Source: Pseudomonadota bacterium (lineage in GTDB: Bacteria > Pseudomonadota > Alphaproteobacteria > Rhizobiales > Devosiaceae). From it: a stretch of DNA of 5,019 nucleotides. The position numbers and the translations under genes were made by a program. Positions 1-5,019 of the stretch are shown piece after piece; position 1 is the first letter of the stretch, and every line of letters starts with the position of its first letter. Location: assembly GCA_023428425.1 (NCBI GenBank), contig JAEYYP010000243.1, positions 1-5,019 on the forward strand. The letters run 5' to 3'. The notes under the pieces are model-generated. The model did no database searches, was not told the origin of the DNA, and saw only the letters and a program-made list of their open reading frames with translations.

Positions 1-81
1 ATGCATCCCAATTGGGGGCCGGGCGCCGCCGGGGGGAGGCTGCGCCCTGTGAGGCAAGCTCTGTTCTGGAACCTGCCAGGA

Positions 82-118
82 ACCGTCCGGCGCCAATGGG
101 GGATTGCGTCCGGACGGT
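82..118 (-). terminator. Stem-loop downstream of flgH, possible transcript end
   Basis: The arms ACCGTCCGG (82-90) and CCGGACGGT (110-118) are perfect 9-base reverse complements. The 19-base loop can add a short CAAT/ATTG pairing (94-97 with 103-106). The hairpin begins 16 bases beyond the flgH stop codon, where an operon end is expected. On the minus strand it is followed by only two T residues, so it lacks the T-run of a classic intrinsic terminator. It could be a Rho-assisted end or an mRNA 3' stabilising hairpin instead. The remainder of 1-134 holds no gene I can support. Confidence 0.4.
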
Positions 119-134
119 AATCTCTGCCGCCGCC

Positions 135-887
135 TCAGAAGGGCATGATCGCGTCGACCACCTGCTGGCCATAGCGCGGCTGTTGCACCGCGGTGATCTG
201 GCCGCGGCCGCCGTAGGAGATGCGCGCCTCGGCGATCTTGGTCGACGGCACCGTATTGTCCGAACGGACGTCCTCGGGCCGCACCACGCCGGCCACCACC
301 ATGTCGCGCACCTCGAAGTTCACGCGCACCTCTTGGTGGCCTTCGATCACCAGATTGCCGTTGGGCAGCACCTGCATCACCACGACGGCGACCTGCGTCT
401 CCAGGCTTTCCTTGCGGTTGACCGAGCCCGAGCCGCCATCGGCGAGGTCGCCCGAGGTCGACAACGAGCCCGAGGCCTCGACGTCCGCCAGCGGCACCTT
501 GCCGCCAAAGATCGAGCCGAGCACGCCGCCGACACTGCCTTCCGACGAAGAGCTGCGCGAGCGGTTGGTCGAGTTCGAGATCTGGGCGCTGTCGTCGATC
601 GTCACCAGCACGGTCAGGATGTCGCCGACCTTGTGGGCGCGCTGGTCCTTGAAGAAGCCCTTGGCCTCGTTCGAGAACAGCGAGTTTGGCTGGTACGACG
701 CCGCCTGCAGCACCGGCATCGGCATCGTCGCGGGCTTGTAGCCGGCCCGTGAGGTCGGGTCCTCGATAGCGCTGAGCTTCGGGGCCTGGCCCACCCCGGC
801 GAGCTGGTCCAGGGTCGAGCAGCCAGCCACCAGGGCAGGGAGCAGCAGCAGGGCCAGGGTCCGGGCGATAATCTTGGTCATTGTCAT
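135..887 (-). CDS. flgH: Flagellar L-ring lipoprotein FlgH
   Basis: FlgH forms the L-ring, the outer-membrane bushing around the distal rod. The 250-residue product starts with a lipoprotein signal: MTMTK, a leucine-rich core, then lipobox VAGC with Cys23 as the predicted lipidated residue after cleavage. The mature part has the FlgH hallmarks NSLF near residue 69, a long Ser/Gly-rich stretch around 105-155, the segment VLPNGNLVIEGHQEVRVN, and the ending RYGQQVVDAIMPF. Length is slightly above the roughly 230 residues of enteric FlgH. The start at 887 is chosen because GGAAGGA (895-901) lies 7 bases upstream. A longer reading from 920 would overlap flgA and has no such site; a second ATG lies two codons in, at 881. 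It is the last gene of the flgF-flgG-flgA-flgH operon, 19 bases after flgA, and a stem-loop follows it. Confidence 0.96.
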   Translation of the reverse strand: MTMTKIIARTLALLLLPALVAGCSTLDQLAGVGQAPKLSAIEDPTSRAGYKPATMPMPVLQAASYQPNSLFSNEAKGFFKDQRAHKVGDILTVLVTIDDSAQISNSTNRSRSSSSEGSVGGVLGSIFGGKVPLADVEASGSLSTSGDLADGGSGSVNRKESLETQVAVVVMQVLPNGNLVIEGHQEVRVNFEVRDMVVAGVVRPEDVRSDNTVPSTKIAEARISYGGRGQITAVQQPRYGQQVVDAIMPF

Positions 888-894
888 TTGTCTG

Positions 895-901
895 TCCTTC
901 C
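895..901 (-). promoter_or_regulatory. Ribosome binding site of flgH
   Basis: On the minus strand GGAAGGA stands 7 bases before the ATG at 887 and 13 bases before the ATG at 881. This favours 887 as the start over both 881 and the upstream in-frame ATG at 920. Confidence 0.7.
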
Positions 902-906
902 GCCCG

Positions 907-1854
907 TCAGAGGCCGGCAACCTGGAGCTTCTGGGCCGCGGTCGCGATAACCACCGTCCCGTCCGCCATGGCGACGCCGTTGAGTATCTTCTTGGTCACG
1001 CTGTTCATGACCTGCACCGGCTGGCCGGCGCTGGCATCGGCGAGCGACTGGCCCACCACGGTCAGCGTCATAGGTCCGGTCTTCAACAGCACCGTCACCT
1101 GGGTGTTGCGCCGGACGGTCAGTCGCTCGGTCACGTCGGCTGCCTTCAGCATCAGGCCGGCGCGACCGTTGCGCTTCAGTTCCTTGCCGATCAGGTCTTC
1201 CGCCGCACCGACACCGGTCTGGTCGGCATAGTCGAACGGCACCTTCTTCATCTCGATGTCGGCCGGGGTCAGCACCGAACCGGCTTTCACCGTCGTGGCG
1301 AGATGCGGCACCTCGACCATCAGCTCGATGCTGCCCGACACATCCACCGGCAGGTCGATACCAGCGATAGTGAAGCGGGCGGCGAAGGCGCGCGCGCCCG
1401 GCTGCCAGCGCAGCGAGGTCAGCGTAACCGGCACCGCCACGTCCTCGGCCTTGAACGACAGCGCCCCGCCATCGAACCGCGTTTCCACTGACGCGCCCGC
1501 GGGGAGGAGTCCACGGAAGTTGAGGTCGCCCTCGATCAGGTTGGTCAGTTCGGTGCTGTCGATGATCGTCGCGCGGCGCTCGACCTTCACGGCCATGACG
1601 CCGTCGGTGCCATACTCGATCAGCCCCACTCGTGCTGCCGCCGAGCGTACCGCCTCGAGACTGACGATGCCGGTCGTGCCGGGCAACGGGGCGCGAAACA
1701 GCGCGGTCTCGGCCATCAGCCCGGAATCGTCGAACATGTCGCCGACCGTCACCACCGGGTGGTTCACCGACACGTTGGCCTTCAGTACTGGCGCCGCGAA
1801 CGCGACAGTAGTCGACAGGGCGAGGAGAACCGCGGAAAGGATCTGGGTCTTCAT
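907..1854 (-). CDS. flgA: Flagellar P-ring assembly chaperone FlgA
   Basis: FlgA is a periplasmic chaperone needed to assemble FlgI into the P-ring. The 315-residue product begins with a Sec signal peptide (MKTQ, hydrophobic core, AFA before Ala21). The C-terminal half carries the SAF-type region (about 184-245, with VLTPADIEMKKVPF and the stretch around LIGKELKRNGRAGLML) followed by the FlgA end domain (about 246-305, with VTVLLKTGPMTLTVVGQSL and VQVMNSVTKKILNGVA). It is longer than enteric FlgA (about 219); an added N-terminal region of this kind is, as I recall, usual in alphaproteobacteria. The start at 1854 is preferred because GAGGAG lies 7 bases upstream; the ATG at 1860 leaves only one base. 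The gene follows flgG by 11 bases. FlgI is not encoded in the window. Confidence 0.93.
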   Translation of the reverse strand: MKTQILSAVLLALSTTVAFAAPVLKANVSVNHPVVTVGDMFDDSGLMAETALFRAPLPGTTGIVSLEAVRSAAARVGLIEYGTDGVMAVKVERRATIIDSTELTNLIEGDLNFRGLLPAGASVETRFDGGALSFKAEDVAVPVTLTSLRWQPGARAFAARFTIAGIDLPVDVSGSIELMVEVPHLATTVKAGSVLTPADIEMKKVPFDYADQTGVGAAEDLIGKELKRNGRAGLMLKAADVTERLTVRRNTQVTVLLKTGPMTLTVVGQSLADASAGQPVQVMNSVTKKILNGVAMADGTVVIATAAQKLQVAGL

Positions 1855-1861
1855 CGTCATT

Positions 1862-1867
1862 CTCCTC
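1862..1867 (-). promoter_or_regulatory. Ribosome binding site of flgA, overlapping the flgG stop
   Basis: GAGGAG on the minus strand shares bases with the TGA stop codon of flgG (1866-1868). It is one base from the ATG at 1860 and 7 bases from the ATG at 1854, so it points to the second ATG. The overlap suggests coupled translation of flgG and flgA. Confidence 0.7.
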
Positions 1868-2651
1868 AGCGCAGCTGGCTCGTGGCCTGCATCATCTGGT
1901 CGGCGCCCGAAATCACCCGGGCATTCATCTCGTAGGCGCGCTGCGCCGCGATCAGATCCGCGATCTCGGTCACCGAGTTGACGTTGCTGGCTTCGAGGTA
2001 ACCCTGCAGCAGGTCGCCGACGCCGTCCGTGTTCGGCGTACCCACCTGGGCTGGCCCACTCGATGCGGTCTCGAGAAACAGATTGTTGCCCGCCGAGGCG
2101 AGACCGGCCTTGTTGACGAACCGCGCCAGCTGCAGCTGGCCGATCTGCGTCGCCACCGTCGAGCTGCCGATAAACGCCTCGACGGTGCCGTCCGCGCTGA
2201 TCGAGACGGAGGTGGCATCGTCGGGAATGGTGATACCCGGCTGGATGGCGTAGCCGTCCACATTCACCAGTTGACCGTCGGCGCAGCGCTCGAACGAGCC
2301 GTCGCGGGTGTAGGCGGTGCGGCCGTCCGGCAGGTTGACGATGAAGAAGCCCTCGCCCCGCACCGCGACGTCGAGTTCCTTCTCGGTCGGGGTCGGCGTG
2401 CCCTGGCTCATCACCCGCGGGGTGGCGGCCGTCTTGACGCCCGAGCCGATCTCGATGCCCACCGGGGCGATGGTGCCCTGGCCCGAGGTGGCCGATCCGG
2501 AGCGACGAATCTGCTGGTAGAGCAGGTCCTGGAACTCGGCCCGCTGGCGCTTGTAGCCGGTGGTCCGCATGTTCGCGATGTTGTTGGAGATGACCTCGAC
2601 ATTTGTCTCCTGGGCCGACATGCCGGTCGATGCGATGTAGAGCGCTTTCAT
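1866..2651 (-). CDS. flgG: Flagellar distal rod protein FlgG
   Basis: FlgG polymerises into the distal rod, the drive shaft crossing the periplasm inside the P and L rings. The 261-residue product has the usual FlgG length. The N-terminal flagellar rod domain shows SNNIANMRTTGYKRQRAEF (22-40). Next is the FlgG-specific segment YQQIRRSGSATSGQGTIAP (45-63), which distinguishes it from FlgF and FlgE. The central part has ELDVAVRGEGFF and YTRDGSFERCADGQLV. The C-terminal domain has GYLEASNVNSVTEIADLIAAQRAYEMN (218-243) and ends in QMMQATSQLR. There is no cleavable signal peptide, as expected for export through the flagellar type III system. AAGGAG lies 8 bases before the start and overlaps the flgF stop. 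Cys123 is unusual for a rod protein. Confidence 0.98.
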   Translation of the reverse strand: MKALYIASTGMSAQETNVEVISNNIANMRTTGYKRQRAEFQDLLYQQIRRSGSATSGQGTIAPVGIEIGSGVKTAATPRVMSQGTPTPTEKELDVAVRGEGFFIVNLPDGRTAYTRDGSFERCADGQLVNVDGYAIQPGITIPDDATSVSISADGTVEAFIGSSTVATQIGQLQLARFVNKAGLASAGNNLFLETASSGPAQVGTPNTDGVGDLLQGYLEASNVNSVTEIADLIAAQRAYEMNARVISGADQMMQATSQLR

Positions 2652-2659
2652 CGGTCGTT

Positions 2660-2665
2660 CTCCTT
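2660..2665 (-). promoter_or_regulatory. Ribosome binding site of flgG, overlapping the flgF stop
   Basis: AAGGAG on the minus strand is 8 bases from the flgG ATG and shares bases with the TAA stop of flgF (2664-2666). This arrangement suggests that flgF and flgG are translated in a coupled way. Confidence 0.75.
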
Positions 2666-3398
2666 AGGCCAGCGTGCCGAGGCGCTGGATGGCACTACGA
2701 CGCATGTCGTCCTGCTTCTCCTGCATCGAGGCGAGGCTCTCGTAGGCCCGCTGCACGCGGATCATTTCGGTCATCTCGGCAATGCCCGAGACGTTGGATT
2801 TCTCGAGCGCGCCCTGCAGCACGCGGGTCTCGGTCGCGGGCTGCGGGTTGTCGCCGGCCCACAGGTTGTTGCCCTCGCGGGTAGCGGCCTGGGCGTCGGA
2901 GAACTCCACCACCCGGAGCCGGCCCTTGAGCCCCTCGCTCGAGGCGATGGAACCGTCGGCGCCAATGGTGATGTCGCTGTCGGCAGCGGAAAAGGTGATC
3001 GGACCGGCATCGGACAGCACGGGGTTGCCCATGAGGTCGACCAGCGTGCCGTCGGCGGCGATCGCCAGCGATCCCGAGCGGGTGTAGCGCTCGCCCTGTG
3101 GCGTCTCGACCACCAGGAAGCCTTCGCCCTCGAGCGCCACGTCGAGCGGATTGCCCGTGGTCATGATTGCGCCAGTCGACATGTCGTGCACCGTCGACCA
3201 ATCGAGCGTGTAGCTCAGGCGCTGGTCCAGCATCGGGAAGTCGCGGTCCTTGGCGACCGGCATCTTGTATTCCTCGAACAGCAACTGCTCGGCCTTGAAG
3301 CCGGTGGTGTTGAGGTTCGCGATGTTGTTGGCCACCACGTCCATCTGGCGCTGCAAGGCCACTTGGCGTGACAGGCCGATGAGCTGCGCATTTTCCAT
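2664..3398 (-). CDS. flgF: Flagellar proximal rod protein FlgF
   Basis: FlgF is a minor proximal rod subunit between the MS-ring side and the FlgG distal rod. The 244-residue product has the N-terminal rod signature MDVVANNIANLNTTGFKAE (19-37), a central LDVALEGEGFLVVETPQGERYTRSGSL region split across 85-111, and the C-terminal rod domain with LEKSNVSGIAEMTEMIRVQRAYES (198-221). It lacks the FlgG-specific insertion, which together with its place before flgG makes it FlgF. The start at 3398 is chosen because the family's normal N-terminus (MENAQLIGLSRQ) begins there and because the longer reading from 3467 would start upstream of the predicted sigma-54 transcription start near 3457. The ribosome binding site is weak (GGGGA about 9 bases upstream). 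It is the first gene of the minus-strand operon. Confidence 0.95.
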   Translation of the reverse strand: MENAQLIGLSRQVALQRQMDVVANNIANLNTTGFKAEQLLFEEYKMPVAKDRDFPMLDQRLSYTLDWSTVHDMSTGAIMTTGNPLDVALEGEGFLVVETPQGERYTRSGSLAIAADGTLVDLMGNPVLSDAGPITFSAADSDITIGADGSIASSEGLKGRLRVVEFSDAQAATREGNNLWAGDNPQPATETRVLQGALEKSNVSGIAEMTEMIRVQRAYESLASMQEKQDDMRRSAIQRLGTLA

Positions 3399-3467
3399 GG
3401 CGCGGATTCCCCGGTTCAGTCCCCGAGCCCACCAACCTCCCCAGGCCGACAAGCTCGCCGTTAACAC

Positions 3468-3483
3468 TGCAGAAACCGTGCCA
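3468..3483 (-). promoter_or_regulatory. Sigma-54 promoter of the flgF-flgG-flgA-flgH operon
   Basis: The minus strand reads TGGCACGGTTTCTGCA, which matches the sigma-54 consensus TGGCACG-N4-TTGCA at all but one defined position. It has the obligatory GG and GC doublets 10 bases apart. Taking the GC as -12, transcription would start near 3457, giving a leader of about 59 bases before flgF. Sigma-54 promoters need an enhancer-bound ATPase activator; a palindrome and an IHF site lie upstream at fitting distances. Confidence 0.85.
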
Positions 3484-3501
3484 GACCACGAAACGACGTA
3501 A

Positions 3502-3514
3502 TATCAACGGGTTG
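3502..3514 (+). promoter_or_regulatory. IHF binding site
   Basis: TATCAACGGGTTG matches the IHF consensus WATCARNNNNTTR at every defined position. It lies between the sigma-54 promoter and the palindrome, centred about 50 bases upstream of the predicted flgF start. IHF bending at such a place commonly brings an enhancer-bound activator onto sigma-54 polymerase. Confidence 0.7.
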
Positions 3515-3568
3515 GCCACAGGTCCGGTGGGCAGTCGCTACCCATGCCAAACATCGCGGTAACTTCTG

Positions 3569-3587
3569 CCCGGCAATTTGTGCCGGG
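3569..3587. promoter_or_regulatory. Perfect palindrome, likely FlbD-type (ftr-like) enhancer
   Basis: CCCGGCA (3569-3575) and TGCCGGG (3581-3587) form a perfect 7-base inverted repeat around a 5-base spacer. Its centre is about 120 bases upstream of the predicted sigma-54 start and about 95 bases upstream of the fliL ATG. The GC-rich CCGGCA/TGCCGG symmetry resembles the ftr elements bound by the NtrC-family activator FlbD in Caulobacter, as I remember them. Another dimeric regulator cannot be excluded. Confidence 0.6.
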
Positions 3588-3600
3588 TTGGGGCGCCATC

Positions 3601-3615
3601 GTAACCAATCGTTAA
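3601..3615 (+). promoter_or_regulatory. CtrA-like box upstream of fliL
   Basis: GTAA-N7-TTAA matches the CtrA box TTAA-N7-TTAA at seven of eight defined bases, and the second half extends to GTTAACC. The surrounding bases form a direct repeat, ATCGTAACC then ATCGTTAACC, one helical turn apart, as expected for two response-regulator monomers on one face of DNA. It ends 58 bases before the fliL ATG. I do not see a convincing -10 element; GTTAGCTC at 3626-3633 is a weak candidate. Confidence 0.6.
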
Positions 3616-3673
3616 CCCTCTGGTCGTTAGCTCGATTGAGCCCGGAATCGTCCGGCGGCGCGGGGTTTTCAGC

Positions 3674-4165
3674 ATGGCGGCAGAAGCCGAGATCGAAGGC
3701 GGGGCGGAAGACGCGGCACCGGCCAAGAAAAAACTGCCGATCATGCTGATCGCCATGGTCGCCGCCGCGGTCGTGCTGCTGGGCGGTGGCGCCGCGGCCT
3801 ACTTTGTGCTGTTTGCCGGTCCCAAGCCCGATGACTCGCACGCCGCAGAGGCTCACGCGACCTTCACCTTCAACCTGCCGCCCATGACGGTGAACCTCAA
3901 CACATCCGATGGCAGCTCGCCCGCCTTCATGAAGCTCACGGTCGCCCTCGAAGTGGCGAGCGAAGAGGTGATGGTCGAGATCCAGCCGCGGATGGCCAAG
4001 GTCGTCGATGCGTTCCAGGTCTACCTGCGCGAGTTGCGCAAGTCTGACCTCGAGGGCTCCGCCGGCATCTATCGCCTCAAGGAAGAGCTGCGCCGCCGCG
4101 TCAACATCGCCATCTTCCCCCAGCAGGTCGAGTCGATCCTGTTCAAGGAAATCCTGGTGCAGTGA
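3674..4165 (+). CDS. fliL: Flagellar basal body-associated protein FliL
   Basis: FliL is a single-pass inner-membrane protein that surrounds or supports the stator units around the MS-ring and affects motor torque. The 163-residue product has a short acidic cytoplasmic tail (1-16), a KKK stop at 18-20, one transmembrane helix (about 22-48) and a periplasmic domain (about 60-163) with FNLPPMTVNLN, FMKLTVALEV, the helix VEIQPRMAKVVDAFQVYLREL, and the ending RVNIAIFPQQVESILFKEILVQ, all typical of the family. The ATG at 3674 has only a weak ribosome binding site (GGGG, 8 bases upstream). The gene is divergent from flgF and its stop overlaps the fliM start by one base. A CtrA-like box upstream suggests early flagellar-class expression. 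Confidence 0.95.
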   Translation: MAAEAEIEGGAEDAAPAKKKLPIMLIAMVAAAVVLLGGGAAAYFVLFAGPKPDDSHAAEAHATFTFNLPPMTVNLNTSDGSSPAFMKLTVALEVASEEVMVEIQPRMAKVVDAFQVYLRELRKSDLEGSAGIYRLKEELRRRVNIAIFPQQVESILFKEILVQ

Positions 4166-5019
4166 TGGCTGGACCCGGCGATCTCGACAAGCTGAGCGAC
4201 GACTGGAGCACCGGCGAGGATCCCGCCTCTGCGGCTGACTCCGAGATGAGCGCCGAGTGGGCCGCCATGCTCGAAGCCGATGGCGCCGAAGCCTCGTCCG
4301 ACCGCGTCCTCAATCAGGACGAGATCGACAGCCTCCTCGGCTTCGATCCCAATGCCGGCGGTGTGGCCGAACTCACCGGCGTACAGGCGCTCATCAACTC
4401 GGCGCTGGTGTCCTACGAACGCCTGCCGATGCTCGAAATCGTGTTCGACCGGCTCGTCCGCCTCGCCACGACCTCGCTGCGCAACTTCACTTCCGACAAC
4501 GTCGAAGTCGCCCTCGATTCCATTTCGTCGGTCCGCTTCGGCGATTACCTCAATTCCATCCCGCTGCCGGCGATCCTGTCGGTCATCAAGGCCGAGGAGT
4601 GGGACAATTTCGGCCTCCTTACCGTCGACAGCTCGCTCATCTACTCGATGATCGACGTGTTGCTCGGGGGACGTCGCGTCGGCGGCGCCATCCGGATCGA
4701 GGGCCGGCCGTACACCACGATCGAGATGGCGCTGGCTCGCCGCATGATCGAGGTGATCCTCGACGACACGCACCGCGCCTTCGAGCCGGTCACCGACGTC
4801 AACTTCAAGATCGAGCGGCTGGAGACCAATCCGCGCTTTGCCGCCATCTCGCGTCCTGCCAACGCAGCAATCCTGATCGAGCTCCGCATCGAGATGGACG
4901 ATCGCGGCGGCAAGATCGAGATCCTGCTGCCCTACGCCACCATCGAGCCCATCCGGGAGCAGTTGCTCCAGATGTACATGGGCGAGAAGTTCGGCCGCGA
5001 TCCGATCTGGGAAGGGCAC
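4165..5019 (+). CDS. fliM: Flagellar motor switch protein FliM, cut by the window end
   Basis: FliM builds the middle of the cytoplasmic C-ring, binding FliG above, FliN below and CheY-phosphate at its N-terminus to switch rotation. The open frame runs 285 codons without a stop to the window edge. Residues 1-48 are an acidic tail containing SAEWAAMLEAD (29-39). LNQDEIDSLLGF (49-60) is the CheY-binding motif. The CheC-like middle domain spans about 70-268, with YERLPMLEIVFDRLVR, IDVLLGGRRVGG, EGRPYTTIE and LLPYATIEPIREQL. The C-terminal FliN-like (SpoA) domain is missing because the window ends. The start ATG overlaps the fliL TGA (TGATG), so translation is probably coupled; AAGGAA 14 bases upstream is too distant to be a strong site. 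The next in-frame ATG, 27 codons later, has no visible ribosome binding site. Confidence 0.96.
   Translation, partial: MAGPGDLDKLSDDWSTGEDPASAADSEMSAEWAAMLEADGAEASSDRVLNQDEIDSLLGFDPNAGGVAELTGVQALINSALVSYERLPMLEIVFDRLVRLATTSLRNFTSDNVEVALDSISSVRFGDYLNSIPLPAILSVIKAEEWDNFGLLTVDSSLIYSMIDVLLGGRRVGGAIRIEGRPYTTIEMALARRMIEVILDDTHRAFEPVTDVNFKIERLETNPRFAAISRPANAAILIELRIEMDDRGGKIEILLPYATIEPIREQLLQMYMGEKFGRDPIWEGH

Noticed and set aside
63..83. Second small imperfect inverted repeat (GTTCTGG and CCAGGAAC) left of the 9-bp hairpin
   Set aside because: The stem has a bulge and a short loop and shares bases with the better hairpin at 82-118. It could be an alternative fold, but the evidence is too thin.
12..752. 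Plus-strand open frame of 246 codons over the left edge and flgH
   Set aside because: It lies antisense to flgH, has low-complexity His/Arg/Ala composition, and lacks a ribosome binding site or family resemblance.
2271..3371. Long plus-strand open frame (366 codons) antisense to flgF and flgG
   Set aside because: Its product is rich in His, Arg, Gly and Ala with no recognisable domain. It is exactly opposite two well-recognised genes, so it is a by-product of high GC and third-position bias.
3399..3467. Extra 23 N-terminal residues of FlgF from an ATG at 3467
   Set aside because: The predicted sigma-54 transcription start lies downstream of 3467, and the family N-terminus begins at the ATG at 3398.
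3528..3544. TGGG/CCCA inverted pair between the IHF site and the palindrome as a second enhancer site
   Set aside because: Only four bases per arm with a 9-base gap, and it lacks the CCGGCA pattern of the clear palindrome.
3461..3856. Minus-strand frame of 131 codons crossing the control region and the start of fliL
   Set aside because: It overlaps the regulatory elements and the FliL membrane segment, has no family features and no suitable ribosome binding site.
4069..5019. Minus-strand open frame of 316 codons opposite fliM
   Set aside because: It is antisense to the clear FliM reading frame and shows Asp/Arg/Gly-rich sequence typical of GC-rich shadow frames.

Overview
The window is a GC-rich chromosomal flagellar locus of the alphaproteobacterial type. 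It contains two divergent gene sets facing away from one control region. On the minus strand, from right to left, are flgF, flgG, flgA and flgH: two rod proteins, the P-ring assembly chaperone and the L-ring lipoprotein. On the plus strand are fliL and the first 285 codons of fliM: the stator-associated membrane protein and the C-ring switch protein. The lineage call rests on this gene order, which I recall from Caulobacter and relatives, on the FliM and FlgH sequence style, and on the regulatory motifs. I cannot name a genus. The FliM amino end looks closest to what I remember from Rhodospirillales-like bacteria, but that is a weak impression.

Layout: positions 1-134 hold no gene that I can support, but contain a 9-bp stem-loop just downstream of flgH that may end the minus-strand transcript. 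flgH (135-887), flgA (907-1854), flgG (1866-2651) and flgF (2664-3398) are packed with gaps of 11-19 bases. The ribosome binding sites of flgA and flgG overlap the stop codon of the gene before them, so these four genes read as one translationally coupled operon. Positions 3399-3673 are the divergent control region. fliL (3674-4165) and fliM (4165 to the window edge) overlap by one base (TGATG).

The most informative part is the control region. Read from flgF outward it contains a near-perfect sigma-54 promoter (3468-3483), a full match to the IHF consensus (3502-3514), a perfect GC-rich palindrome at enhancer distance (3569-3587, resembling the ftr sites bound by FlbD in Caulobacter), and then a CtrA-like box (3601-3615) next to fliL. 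This is the arrangement expected if fliL-fliM is an early, CtrA-controlled operon and flgFGAH is a later operon driven by sigma-54 and an FlbD-type activator with IHF bending the DNA. All sites were found by eye; none has been tested here.

Together the genes supply the distal half of the basal body (rod, P-ring chaperone, L-ring) and the cytoplasmic switch/stator side of the motor. I see no mobile elements, CRISPR arrays, tRNAs or rRNAs. The window is largely ordinary flagellar core; the unusual points are the compact dual-class regulatory region, tandem ATG starts, and a FliM with a long amino-terminal tail that includes a FliN-like tryptophan motif.
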